Assembly: GCA_964408825.1 (NCBI GenBank)
Contig: CAYPAU010000004.1
Location: forward strand, 1 to 54,946
Length of the DNA stretch: 54,946 nucleotides
DNA from: CAYPAU01 sp964408825
GTDB lineage: Bacteria; Patescibacteriota; Microgenomatia; Levybacterales; UBA12049
Direction: 5' to 3'
The translations under genes and the position numbers were made by a program. Below, piece after piece: positions 1-7,932 of this stretch (the stretch's first letter is position 1; each line of letters starts with the position of its first letter). A model generated the notes under the pieces. That model saw only the letters and a list, made by a program, of their open reading frames with translations, searched no databases and was not told the origin of the DNA.

Positions 1-23
1 CCTCTAGGTTTTTATTATAGCAC

Positions 24-1472
24 TCAATCTACTTCGTATGGGATTTTTGCCCAGGTTGAGGTCATTATATCCTTTGATTCAACAATTCTTAAGGCAACTA
101 CCTCTCCAAAAACCCGACCATCACCCTTAACAGCTGTTGAGAAAGCGCCGGTCATAACCGGAAATGATAAGAATACCTTTTTATAAATTCCCGCCTTTTT
201 AAGTTCCTCAACAACAATTTTGTCTGCAATTTTCTCATTATTCAATCTTTCAGATGTGACTTCCCCTCTTATTCTCACCGCATAACCAGGTCCTGGAAAA
301 GGTTGCTTATTAATAAACTCATCCGGAAGTTTTAAGAGTCTGCCTATGTTTTTTACTTCGTCTTTGTAATAATTTCTAACTGGCTCGAGAAGTTTTAATT
401 TCATCCTTTCAGGAAGTGCTCCAACATTATGGTGGCTTTTTATTTTATCGGAATGTTTCGTACCTTTGCTTTCAATGACATCCGAGTAAATAGTCCCTTG
501 CATAAGAAATTTAACCTGCCTGCCGGCAGGTAGGTTTTTTCGTAATTTTTTCATTTCTTTCTCAAAAATTTCAATATAAAAATTTCCAATTATTTTCCTT
601 TTTTGCTCGGGATCTTCAATTTCTTTAAGTTTTTTAAGCATTTCTTTTTCAACTTTTATTATTTTAAATTTTATGCCAATGTGCTTAAAAATCTTTGATA
701 AATGTAAATCAGTACCTTCTCTCATCAAGCCATTATCTACATAGATTGGATAAAAATTATCACCGATAGCTTTTGCAACCAAAACTGACGCAACTGTTGA
801 GTCAACGCCTCCGGAGACTGCCCCAATTACCGAGTATTTCCCGACTTTTTTCCGTATACTTTTAATAATTTTTTCTGGATCTATTGTGTTTCTTCTAAAA
901 CTTGTTTGGCAAATCTTAAGAAAGTTTTCTAAAACTTTTAATCCGTTCTCCGTATGCTCAACCTCGGGATGAAAGAGAAGTCCATAAAACTTTTTCTCAG
1001 GATTTTGAGTGATTGCAAATGGCACATGATCTGTTGATCCTAAAACTTCAAAGCCTTTAGGAAGTTTTACAATCTCATCCCCATGACTCATCCAAACGGT
1101 AAACTTCTTGGGAAGTTCATTTGCCATTTGCCATTTGCCATTTGCCATTTGCAAGGCTGCCGGCCCGTATTCTTTTTTTCCCGAGACCACCTTTCCGCCC
1201 AAAAGCTTTGCCATAAGCTGGAAACCATAGCATATTCCTAAGACTGGGATTCCGTAAGAAAAGACTGAAGGATCAATTGTCGGAGAATTTTTGGAATAAA
1301 CCGAAGAAGGTCCGCCAGAAAGTATTATAGCCTTTACATTCTTTGCGCCTATTTTATTTATTTCAGGTATTGCATTTTCTGGGTTTACAAACTTTGACTT
1401 AGCGCCTATTTCTCTGACTCTTCTTTGAATCAAGTGGGCAGTCTGAGAACCAAAATCGACTATAACTATCAT
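24..1472 (-). CDS. guaA: GMP synthase (glutamine-hydrolysing)
   Basis: Converts XMP to GMP using glutamine and ATP, the last step of GMP synthesis. The 482-aa protein has an N-terminal class I glutamine amidotransferase domain with nucleophile Cys81 (in GICYG), His168 and Glu170 (in FHPEVEH), then an ATP-pyrophosphatase domain with the SGGVDS loop at residues 220-225, and the C-terminal dimerisation domain (PFPGPGYAVRI). The start ATG overlaps the guaB stop by 4 nt, so it is translated with guaB. Two oddities lie inside the gene. A 7-bp unit (ATTTGCC on the + strand) repeated about five times at 1120-1152 encodes a QMANGKWQMAN linker in the amidotransferase domain. A 20-bp palindrome at 515-534 encodes LPAGRQ near residues 313-320. 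Both are in frame and the active-site motifs are intact, so the enzyme should work. Family assignment is near certain. Confidence 0.97.
   Translation of the reverse strand: MIVIVDFGSQTAHLIQRRVREIGAKSKFVNPENAIPEINKIGAKNVKAIILSGGPSSVYSKNSPTIDPSVFSYGIPVLGICYGFQLMAKLLGGKVVSGKKEYGPAALQMANGKWQMANELPKKFTVWMSHGDEIVKLPKGFEVLGSTDHVPFAITQNPEKKFYGLLFHPEVEHTENGLKVLENFLKICQTSFRRNTIDPEKIIKSIRKKVGKYSVIGAVSGGVDSTVASVLVAKAIGDNFYPIYVDNGLMREGTDLHLSKIFKHIGIKFKIIKVEKEMLKKLKEIEDPEQKRKIIGNFYIEIFEKEMKKLRKNLPAGRQVKFLMQGTIYSDVIESKGTKHSDKIKSHHNVGALPERMKLKLLEPVRNYYKDEVKNIGRLLKLPDEFINKQPFPGPGYAVRIRGEVTSERLNNEKIADKIVVEELKKAGIYKKVFLSFPVMTGAFSTAVKGDGRVFGEVVALRIVESKDIMTSTWAKIPYEVD
515..534. repeat. Palindromic repeat (LPAGRQ family), copy in guaA
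   Basis: CCTGCCTGCCGGCAGGTAGG: inverted repeat centred on GCCGGC, read in frame as LPAGRQ in GuaA. The same element, with 0-2 changes, recurs at 8220-8240, 9249-9268, 50837-50856 and 53712-53727, and half a copy abuts the N-gap at 21393-21400. Confidence 0.85.
1120..1152. repeat. 7-bp tandem repeat inside guaA
   Basis: About five head-to-tail copies of ATTTGCC within guaA. Seven is not a multiple of three, so successive copies are read in different frames and give the QMANGKWQMAN segment. It lies in a surface-linker position of the amidotransferase domain, just before the conserved FTVWMSHGD segment. Confidence 0.8.
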
Positions 1473-2641
1473 GAATAATTTCTGCCGCCGTTTGTAACTA
1501 AGATGCTATGAGGATGGCTTTCAACCAAAGATGCCTGTGTGATTTGAATAAATCTCCCCTTTCCCCAAAGTAAGGGAATACTCTTTGCTCCTACATAATA
1601 CATTCCCGATTTTATTCCGCCTATTGCCTGGGAGACTAAATCCTCAACTTTTCCTTTTACAGGAACCAGCCCCTCAACCCCCTCTGCAATTAAAACTCTA
1701 TCTTTGTAGTCTTTATTATGAAATTCTCCTTCGGATTTTACTCTTACCCCTCTTTTCATCGCTGACTCGGAACCCATTGCTCTATATTCTTTAAAATAAA
1801 ATTTCACAGTCCCCTTATCAAAAATACTTAAAAATCTTTGAGGCACTTGATCCTTTTTTAAGACATAAACTTTTCCGGGCGACTCAATTGTTGATGCAAA
1901 AAAACTTCCCATCATAACTGTACTTGCCCCTGTTGCCAAAGCCTTAACCATATCGCCCGAATATTTTATTCCTCCATCTGCGATTATAGGTATTTTTTCT
2001 TTTTTTGCAATTTTTGAAATCTTCATAAGTGCGGTTATTTGAGGAACTCCCATACCGGATATGATTCTTGTTGTACAAATTGTTCCTGGCCCCATTCCAA
2101 CTCTAAGTCCATCGGCACCTGCAGCAATCAAAGCTTTAGCCCCATCTTCTGTTGAAATATTTCCTGAAACTACATCTGTCTTTTTAAAATTTTTTTTAAT
2201 ATATACAGTCGCCTCTATTACTGCTTTTGAATATCCATGAGCTGAATCAATAACAATCACGTCCACACCTGCCTTAACAAGAAACTGCGCACGCTTCTGA
2301 AAATTTTTACTTGCGCCAACTGCCGCTCCAACTAATAAACCTTTTGCTTTGACTTTAGAAACTTCTTTTACTTGGTCTTCAATTTTTAAGTTCCTGTGGA
2401 TTATTCCAATTCCACCAAGACGGGCTAAAGCTTCCGCAATTTTTCCCTCTGTAACCGTATCCATCGGAGCCGAAACAAAAGGAATAGAAAGATTTATATT
2501 TCTTGAGAGTTTTGTAGATAAATTTATATCTTCCCGCGTAAAATCTGAATAACCGGGTAAAAGGAGTACGTCATCAAATGTCAGTCCAAGTGGTATATGG
2601 ATATCGTGCGTAGTCGAACGTACAGATTTTTGAGGCTCCAT
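1469..2641 (-). CDS. guaB: IMP dehydrogenase without CBS domains
   Basis: Oxidises IMP to XMP with NAD, the rate-limiting entry to guanine nucleotides; its product feeds GuaA, encoded immediately downstream. The 390-aa protein is a single TIM barrel. It has the FDDVLLLPG motif near residue 25, the catalytic Cys189 in GPGTICTTR, the phosphate-binding IIADGGIK and MMGSFFA segments, and a flap around YRAMGSESAMKRG. Typical IMPDHs are about 480-490 aa because a CBS pair is inserted in the barrel. Here the chain passes directly from the VKEVSKVK segment (about residue 97) to GLLVGAAVG, so the regulatory Bateman module is absent. A TTGACA-17-TATAGT promoter ends 5 nt before the ATG, supporting this start and a leaderless message. 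GMP reductase is a possible alternative, but the guaA pairing and motif layout favour IMPDH. Confidence 0.95.
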   Translation of the reverse strand: MEPQKSVRSTTHDIHIPLGLTFDDVLLLPGYSDFTREDINLSTKLSRNINLSIPFVSAPMDTVTEGKIAEALARLGGIGIIHRNLKIEDQVKEVSKVKAKGLLVGAAVGASKNFQKRAQFLVKAGVDVIVIDSAHGYSKAVIEATVYIKKNFKKTDVVSGNISTEDGAKALIAAGADGLRVGMGPGTICTTRIISGMGVPQITALMKISKIAKKEKIPIIADGGIKYSGDMVKALATGASTVMMGSFFASTIESPGKVYVLKKDQVPQRFLSIFDKGTVKFYFKEYRAMGSESAMKRGVRVKSEGEFHNKDYKDRVLIAEGVEGLVPVKGKVEDLVSQAIGGIKSGMYYVGAKSIPLLWGKGRFIQITQASLVESHPHSILVTNGGRNYS

Positions 2642-2646
2642 AATTT

Positions 2647-2675
2647 ACTATACACAAGTTTCCCCCTCTTGTCAA
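2647..2675 (-). promoter_or_regulatory. Promoter of guaBA (leaderless type)
   Basis: Minus-strand TTGACA (2670-2675), a 17-nt spacer and TATAGT (2647-2652), ending 5 nt before the guaB ATG. The expected transcription start falls at or next to the start codon. Confidence 0.75.
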
Positions 2676-2688
2676 TCTAAAAATAAAC

Positions 2689-4611
2689 TCAGAACATGTA
2701 GTTTTTAAGGTCACTTAAGAGATCTGGAAGAGAAATTGTCGCAGCACACACAACTTGATCCGCTCCTCCGTAATAAATATAAATTTTATTATTTTTAACT
2801 ACCGCTCCGCAGGCAAAAACAGTTCCAGGGCGAAGGCCATCATTTTCGTACTGGGCAATTGGCTCAAGAATCGGATATGGAAGTCTTGAAAGCACTTTTT
2901 TTTCTTCTGAAAAATCCAAAAGGCACGCACCGAGTCTATATTTTTTATCAAACCTTGAAATCCCATGATAAATAAGAATCCATCCTTCATCTGTCTTAAT
3001 GGGAGGCGGACCGATTCCAATTTTCTCGCTATCCCACATATTGATTCTGACCTCCATAAGAACCTCGCCTGAAAGAAAGTTTCCATTCTTTCCAAGTTCT
3101 TCCAAATTATCTATAAAAGAAAGCCAAATATTGGGGGTAAATCTATGAAGAATCGCATATTGTCCATTTATTTTCTCGGGTACAATACAGGCGTTTTTGT
3201 CATCTTTTCCAGGAGGGGAAATTAATTTTGGCTTCTCCCAATTCCATTTCCTATTTATAAAATCTGATACCAAAATTGATGATATGGCTACTCTTGCCGG
3301 ATTTATTCCATCGTATGCCGTATAGGTCATAAAAAATCTATCTTCAATTTTTACTATCCTTGGATCTTCGCATCCTGAGAATCGCTTTTTAACGCCTACC
3401 TCAAAAGGCTCTCTTGGTATATATATTGGATCCGGCAATCGTTCTTTAATCGTGATCGCATCCTCTGAGATCGCAAGACCCAAGACAGATGTATTACTAG
3501 TCCCCATAGCACGATAAACTATAAAAATTTTGCCATCCTCCATCACGGCCGCCGGATTAAAAGTATATTTTGATTCCCAGTCTCTCTCAGGAACCGGAGA
3601 AATTAAAGGATTTTCGTTTACTCTTTTAAAAATCGCTGCATGATGGCCAGGAGTTGCCTCAATATACCCCACCGTTTCCCTAAGGGATGAGAAAACATCG
3701 TCCAGTCTAAATGTTGCAAGGCATGAAGATGTATCGGCCGCTCCGTAAAAAATTCCAAGCTCATCGTTATGAACAAGAGCACCCGAGGGAAAGATAATGT
3801 TTGGAACATTACCCTTAAGCTCGTACTCTTTCTCGGCAACCATGAGTGGTTCCTCGCTTCTTCCTATTATCTTCAGAGGATTTTCAAGATCCAAAAGAAC
3901 TCCTTCGACTCCGAAAACCTTATTACTTTTTAAGTAATTTTGAATGTAGGAAAAGATAAGAAGCCAACCTTTTTCAGTCTCAATTGGTACGGCGCCCACC
4001 TCTACCTGATCGTCCGTTGATCTAAGAAGAGGAAGAATATAGTGATCAATCTTTCTATACCAGTTGTGCCAGTAATCCTCGTCCCAAATCTGTTTTTCAT
4101 TCTGAAAATATGCAATACCCACTTTTGAGGGACGTATATCAGTATCTGCGGTTAAAACGCCTACGTAATAATCATTTATTTTTCGCGGGAAGAGAGCCAT
4201 GGCTTTTGCGTTAAAGGGTGTAACTAAATGTTTCTCATCGATAGTCTTAAGATCTTTGGAAATTGCAAGTCCCACCTTAATAGCTTCCGAATCCGGAGGA
4301 TATTTGGACAAAGCAGTATAAAAAATGTAAAATTTATCTTCTATTCTAGTTACTCTGGGGTCCTCGCATCCGAATTTTTCAAAGTCAAATTCATTCTTTA
4401 TAAACTGCCTTCTGTTTCCAAAAGTTATCTTATCAAGGCTTTCGCAAATTCCAATTGTAGACAAGGAGGAAGAGGATTCGGCTCTATAAAGCAAATATAT
4501 TTCCCCTTCATGCTCTATCGGGCTTGGATTAAAAGCTGATTTTTCCTCCCAACTATTCTTGGGGTTTGGGCCTATTAGCGGATTTCCTATAAATCTTTTT
4601 ACTCTTACCAT
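2689..4611 (-). CDS. Tandem GH130-type glycoside phosphorylase/hydrolase
   Basis: A 640-aa protein made of two five-bladed beta-propeller halves of the GH130 (beta-mannoside phosphorylase/mannosidase) type. Each half starts with a FNP segment (SAFNPS near residue 27, YTFNPA near 350) and carries the hallmark GCEDPR motif (residues 81-86 and 413-418). GPPPIKTDEGW, YHGISR and YYGGAD motifs follow in the second half. Known GH130 enzymes act on beta-1,2- or beta-1,4-linked mannosides and are usually about 300-350 aa with one propeller, so the duplication is unusual. No signal peptide is seen, so it is probably cytoplasmic. The start ATG directly abuts the stop codon of the upstream paralogue (4612-6498), implying translational coupling. 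Substrate and whether the reaction is phosphorolysis or hydrolysis cannot be read from the sequence. Confidence 0.8.
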   Translation of the reverse strand: MVRVKRFIGNPLIGPNPKNSWEEKSAFNPSPIEHEGEIYLLYRAESSSSLSTIGICESLDKITFGNRRQFIKNEFDFEKFGCEDPRVTRIEDKFYIFYTALSKYPPDSEAIKVGLAISKDLKTIDEKHLVTPFNAKAMALFPRKINDYYVGVLTADTDIRPSKVGIAYFQNEKQIWDEDYWHNWYRKIDHYILPLLRSTDDQVEVGAVPIETEKGWLLIFSYIQNYLKSNKVFGVEGVLLDLENPLKIIGRSEEPLMVAEKEYELKGNVPNIIFPSGALVHNDELGIFYGAADTSSCLATFRLDDVFSSLRETVGYIEATPGHHAAIFKRVNENPLISPVPERDWESKYTFNPAAVMEDGKIFIVYRAMGTSNTSVLGLAISEDAITIKERLPDPIYIPREPFEVGVKKRFSGCEDPRIVKIEDRFFMTYTAYDGINPARVAISSILVSDFINRKWNWEKPKLISPPGKDDKNACIVPEKINGQYAILHRFTPNIWLSFIDNLEELGKNGNFLSGEVLMEVRINMWDSEKIGIGPPPIKTDEGWILIYHGISRFDKKYRLGACLLDFSEEKKVLSRLPYPILEPIAQYENDGLRPGTVFACGAVVKNNKIYIYYGGADQVVCAATISLPDLLSDLKNYMF

Positions 4612-6498
4612 CTAATTAACTCTTTCTACAAGATTTGGGGTGAGTTTTATATCATTGTGTCTCTTAAGATTATGAACAAATTCGCTAAGATTGCTTTGGG
4701 CAACACATACCACCGTATCCGCTCCTCCATAATAAATAATTAGATTACCATTAAGGTTAACCGCCCCGCAAGGGTATACAACCCCTGCCTTGTGTCCGTC
4801 ATTCTCATACCACTCCTCTGGTGAAAGGACAGGTTCATTTGATCTTGCAATTACTTGAGTAGGATCTTTTAAATCAAGAAGCATTGCTCCAACTTTATAC
4901 TTCCCTGAATCCTTTTCAGAAACTGCCTGATAGATCATAAGGAACCCCTCATCTGTCTTAATGGGAGGCGGACCGACTCCAATTTTTCTTGAATCCCAAA
5001 AGTTATCGCGTGGTTTTATTGTAAGTTCTCCCTTAAGGAATGTCTTTCCGTCAAAATTTAAACTGTCTACAAAATCCACCAAAATGTCAGGGAAGACACG
5101 ATGGAAAATTACATACTTTCCGTTAATCTTCTCGGGAAGTATACAGGCATTTTTGTCCACAATTCCCGGCTTTGAGATAAGTACTGGTTTCTCCCAGTTC
5201 CAGTTATGGTTATTGAAATCGTTAATCTCAATCGATGTAATGGCAACTCTGGGCGGGTTCCACCCGTCATAGGCAACATAGGTCATGTATATTTTCTCAT
5301 CAATTTTTGTAATTCTTGGGTCCTCGCATCCTCCGAAGCATCCCCCTCCTGAAGCAAACCCTCCCGGAGGTCTTGTCCCCCTATAAGGTCCGCTTGATTC
5401 GAAAGGTTCTCTGGGTACATATACGGGTTCTGGTAATCGTTCGTCTATGGTTAAACCGTCTAAGCTTCCTGCATATCCTAGGACCGAAACATCATCTTCC
5501 CCTACGGCTCTATAGATAATATGCACCTTATCTTTCTCAACAACTGCGGCCGGGTTAAATGTAGCCTTTGATTCCCAGATGTTCTCAATAATTGGTCTTA
5601 TAATTGGGTTCTCTCTTAATTTTTTAAGAATTACCTGAGGATATTGACTATCTTTTCGGAAAAGAAAACCGGGATGAGAAACCCAGTAGACATTCTTGTC
5701 TTTGAGGTAGAACGACATAAAGTTTTCACCGATTTTAATTATTCCAAGGGGTTTTAAGTCAGACCTTATCCACTCATCGGGAGATTCCCATATTATGTGT
5801 TCTATCTCCCTTAGAATCTTATTTGGGGTTTTTTTTGATAAAACGACGGATCTCAGTTCAAAATGGCTAAAATTTTTTTTCTTTTTGTCTACAATATAGA
5901 GAAATAAAATACCCTCATCGGTTAAGAATGCATTTCCCACACTTAAAGGATTGTCTCCAAAAAAATCTTTATGGGATTTAATAATTGGGGTTTTTTCCTT
6001 TTCCCATTCAATTAGATCTTTCGTAAAATAAGCCTCTATATCTTCCCCGCCGGAAAGAAGCATGTATTTTCCATCAAGCTGGTAATTGGGGACAAGAACC
6101 CCCTCTGCCTTAAGATCTGGTATGTCCGAGACGATACTGAAGGAGTCAAAATCTTTTCCTTTTGCAGCATAAACTCCCACATTTCCCTTAATCTTAAACT
6201 TAAGACTTAGAAAGTAGTTATCAAAAATCCTTGAAATATTTATATGCTCTATATGCTTTAGGGGAAAAGGGACACCGCTTAAAAAAATTTTAACTTCATC
6301 CTTAAATAACGAGAAGCTATGTCCGTCTGTACTCTTCTCAATAAATAGTTTATCCTCGGGTGTTTTGTAAAAAAGATATATTACTCCTCCGTCTCCATAA
6401 ACCCCCACGGGAGTCTTGTTTCTACCTTTGTGTTTTAGGGCTTTTGCCATTTTTCCACGAAAATATCCTGCCTCCTCAATTATAAGCACCATAAGCAT
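4612..6498 (-). CDS. GH130-like protein with degenerate first propeller
   Basis: Paralogue of the next gene downstream. The C-terminal half (from about residue 300) is a recognisable GH130 propeller, with SKATFNPAAVV, VYVPREPFE, GCEDPR (about residues 390-395), GPPPIKTDEG and YYGGADTVVC. The N-terminal half has propeller-like strands but no GCEDPR, so it is probably catalytically dead. Relative to its neighbour it carries about 15 extra residues (a Gly-rich RPPGGFASGGGCFGG stretch) just before GCEDPR, encoded by an inverted-repeat element at 5331-5371. The open frame continues upstream to 6735, but that extension is antisense to the comM fragment. I therefore prefer ATG 6498 (TATTGT 5 nt upstream); ATGs at 6492 and 6450 are alternatives. 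Confidence 0.72.
   Translation of the reverse strand: MLMVLIIEEAGYFRGKMAKALKHKGRNKTPVGVYGDGGVIYLFYKTPEDKLFIEKSTDGHSFSLFKDEVKIFLSGVPFPLKHIEHINISRIFDNYFLSLKFKIKGNVGVYAAKGKDFDSFSIVSDIPDLKAEGVLVPNYQLDGKYMLLSGGEDIEAYFTKDLIEWEKEKTPIIKSHKDFFGDNPLSVGNAFLTDEGILFLYIVDKKKKNFSHFELRSVVLSKKTPNKILREIEHIIWESPDEWIRSDLKPLGIIKIGENFMSFYLKDKNVYWVSHPGFLFRKDSQYPQVILKKLRENPIIRPIIENIWESKATFNPAAVVEKDKVHIIYRAVGEDDVSVLGYAGSLDGLTIDERLPEPVYVPREPFESSGPYRGTRPPGGFASGGGCFGGCEDPRITKIDEKIYMTYVAYDGWNPPRVAITSIEINDFNNHNWNWEKPVLISKPGIVDKNACILPEKINGKYVIFHRVFPDILVDFVDSLNFDGKTFLKGELTIKPRDNFWDSRKIGVGPPPIKTDEGFLMIYQAVSEKDSGKYKVGAMLLDLKDPTQVIARSNEPVLSPEEWYENDGHKAGVVYPCGAVNLNGNLIIYYGGADTVVCVAQSNLSEFVHNLKRHNDIKLTPNLVERVN
5331..5371. repeat. 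Inverted-repeat insertion in the GH130-like gene
   Basis: CCTCCGAAGC...CCCGGAGG: imperfect inverted repeat with CCTCCG/CGGAGG ends and an internal repeated GAAGCA. It encodes the Gly-rich segment before GCEDPR that the neighbouring paralogue lacks (there EPFEVGVKKRFSGCEDPR is continuous). Confidence 0.55.
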
Positions 6499-6534
6499 TT
6501 TTCCACAATAGATCAAAGAATTTCTCTTATTACT

Positions 6535-6543
6535 TGCTATAAT
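6535..6543 (+). promoter_or_regulatory. Extended -10 promoter of the comM fragment
   Basis: TGCTATAAT, 6 nt before ATG 6550. It has the same geometry as the intact comM promoter (TGCTATGAT, 6 nt, GTG 7933). Confidence 0.6.
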
Positions 6544-6549
6544 AAACGT

Positions 6550-6705
6550 ATGCTGGCGAAAGTGAATTCGAGTGCGGTTGTGGGGCTTGATGCGGTGCCA
6601 ATTGAGGTTGAGGTGGATATTTCCTCCCAAGGCCTTCCATCTTTTACAATAGTAGGAACGCAATGCCGAAATTTGAGGCAATGGCCTCACTTTAAAGAAG
6701 TCTAA
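6550..6705 (+). pseudogene. Duplicated 5' fragment of comM
   Basis: The first 36 codons reproduce ComM residues 1-36 (MLAKVNSSAVVGLD...). The frame then leaves comM and ends at TAA 6703-6705 after 15 unrelated codons, giving a 51-aa product at most. The first 13 codons encode the same 13 residues as the intact gene at 7933, but 9 of the 39 bases differ and all differences are silent. The next 68 bases are identical. The fragment lies between the phosphoribosyltransferase and the GH130-like gene, antisense to the latter's spurious N-terminal extension. It has lost the ATPase domain and cannot replace ComM. It could be a relic of a diverged allele partly overwritten by gene conversion, or a strain-mixing assembly artefact. 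Confidence 0.75.
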
Positions 6706-6710
6706 AATAT

Positions 6711-7190
6711 TTAATAATCGCGGGATCGTTCCCAAGGAAAGAAAACTTCATGACTTACTCCATCTTGAACAACAAAGTCTGGTTTCACTTCTGAAAAGTC
6801 CCTCGCAAAATAACAGGCAAGCCTCACTGTCGCTCCATGCTCTTCAAGAAATTCTTGAGCAACTGCCGCGCTTCTTCCGGTTTCAAGCATGTCCTCAACT
6901 AGTAACACATTCTTGCCTCTTAATGCTTCCGTATTTATATGAGAATTATTACCCATTACCCTTCCTTTTCCATCTTCTGTTCTTTTAACATCAATGTCCA
7001 TAAAAGGATGCCATTTCATTCTCAAAGACAAATACATCGCAGGAAACCAACCACCTCTTGAAATGCCTATTGTATAATCTGGCTCAAAACCTGACTGAAA
7101 AATCTTTTCGGACAACATTCTTGTATAGTTTTCAACATTTTCATATGTTGGATTTTCGGGGACATTAAAGTTTTCTTGCTCTTTTTTCAT
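6711..7190 (-). CDS. Purine (xanthine/hypoxanthine-type) phosphoribosyltransferase
   Basis: A 159-aa type I phosphoribosyltransferase. It has a GISRGGWFPA segment near residue 42 (pyrophosphate loop) and the PRPP-binding motif VLLVEDMLETGRSA at about residues 95-108; its core DMLETG corresponds to the family's D(D/M)xxxTG. Members attach ribose-5-phosphate from PRPP to a purine base. With guaB and guaA nearby, salvage of xanthine, hypoxanthine or guanine into the GMP branch is the likely role, but base specificity cannot be read here. TGCTATAAT lies 6 nt upstream of the ATG, so the mRNA should be leaderless; the CTCCTC between them is not a ribosome binding site. Confidence 0.8.
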   Translation of the reverse strand: MKKEQENFNVPENPTYENVENYTRMLSEKIFQSGFEPDYTIGISRGGWFPAMYLSLRMKWHPFMDIDVKRTEDGKGRVMGNNSHINTEALRGKNVLLVEDMLETGRSAAVAQEFLEEHGATVRLACYFARDFSEVKPDFVVQDGVSHEVFFPWERSRDY

Positions 7191-7196
7191 GAGGAG

Positions 7197-7205
7197 ATTA
7201 TAGCA
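7197..7205 (-). promoter_or_regulatory. Extended -10 promoter of the phosphoribosyltransferase gene
   Basis: Minus-strand TGCTATAAT with TATAAT at 7197-7202, 6 nt before the ATG at 7190. Confidence 0.65.
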
Positions 7206-7224
7206 GAAGAGCTACTAAAGATAA

Positions 7225-7854
7225 CTAAGGTTCTTCATGGTATCGTTCAATAAATTCCTGCCTCCATTTCTGGATTCTCCTTGCTCTGTCACTGCTCGGA
7301 TCTAATTTATATTCTCCTTGTCGCCTAAAATTTCTATAGAGTCTTGCCATAGCTTCATTCGATGCCAACTGTCCTATAAAATCCAATCTGTATGCGATCC
7401 TTTCAATCCTCATTGAATCGCTGGGATCAAAGATACCTCCTCCATCTTGTGATGTGCGGATTACTGAATCATAAATAAAATCTCTTTCTGATTCTTCTGC
7501 GACTCTGTCTCCCCACATTAACCTTATAAATTCCTCGTGATCCTCATCTCTTTCAGACTTCCATGTACCTACATCACACATTTGTTCAAAAAGTTCCATA
7601 ACTATATCCTTAAAAGCAGGTGTAATATGCGCTTGAGCTAAAAGTTCCCTAACGCCTGACATAATTTTATCTTTCATCTCAGAAGCATCTGGTTTTATAA
7701 ATCTTCCTAGACCGGATAAGCCAAGTGATTCTTGAATTGGTGTCGGTGGATCCATCATAAATCGAGTGTCTCTATCTGGAAGTAAATCGTATAAGGCTAG
7801 CAATCTGTGATTGAGCTCCGCAGGTTCTTGTGAGATTGGCACGCCTTCTGTCAT
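7225..7854 (-). CDS. Hypothetical protein, 209 aa
   Basis: Not recognised. The protein is soluble, mostly alpha-helical by eye and charged (many Arg, Asp and Glu), with no membrane segment, signal peptide or metal-binding cluster. The central part (about residues 60-150) contains helices such as MSGVRELLAQAHITPAF and a WGDRVAEESERDFIYDS segment; the C-terminus is basic (RRIQKWRQEFIERYHEEP). It has its own promoter, TGCTATAAT 10 nt before the ATG (TATAAT at 7865-7870), and faces away from comM. It is one of several small, singly transcribed genes in the window. No function is proposed. Confidence 0.7.
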   Translation of the reverse strand: MTEGVPISQEPAELNHRLLALYDLLPDRDTRFMMDPPTPIQESLGLSGLGRFIKPDASEMKDKIMSGVRELLAQAHITPAFKDIVMELFEQMCDVGTWKSERDEDHEEFIRLMWGDRVAEESERDFIYDSVIRTSQDGGGIFDPSDSMRIERIAYRLDFIGQLASNEAMARLYRNFRRQGEYKLDPSSDRARRIQKWRQEFIERYHEEP

Positions 7855-7864
7855 AATCGTGGCA

Positions 7865-7873
7865 ATTATAGCA
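7865..7873 (-). promoter_or_regulatory. Extended -10 promoter of the 209-aa gene
   Basis: Minus-strand TGCTATAAT (TATAAT 7865-7870), 10 nt before the ATG at 7854, implying a leader of only a few bases. Confidence 0.6.
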
Positions 7874-7917
7874 CAAGCTTTGGGGAAATCTTTAATGATT
7901 TCGGCAGTTTTAAAATT

Positions 7918-7926
7918 TGCTATGAT
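7918..7926 (+). promoter_or_regulatory. Extended -10 promoter of comM
   Basis: TGCTATGAT ending 6 nt before GTG 7933. This fixes the GTG as the start and predicts a leaderless message. Confidence 0.65.
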
Positions 7927-7932
7927 AAAAGA

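Noticed and set aside
1120..1152. CRISPR-like array
   Set aside because: The unit is 7 bp with no spacers, so it is a microsatellite. No cas gene is present and no array was seen anywhere in the window.
6499..6735. N-terminal extension of the GH130-like gene to ATG 6735
   Set aside because: The extension is antisense to the comM fragment and overlaps the phosphoribosyltransferase gene's 3' end. Its peptide does not look like a propeller start, and ATG 6498 has a plausible -10 box.
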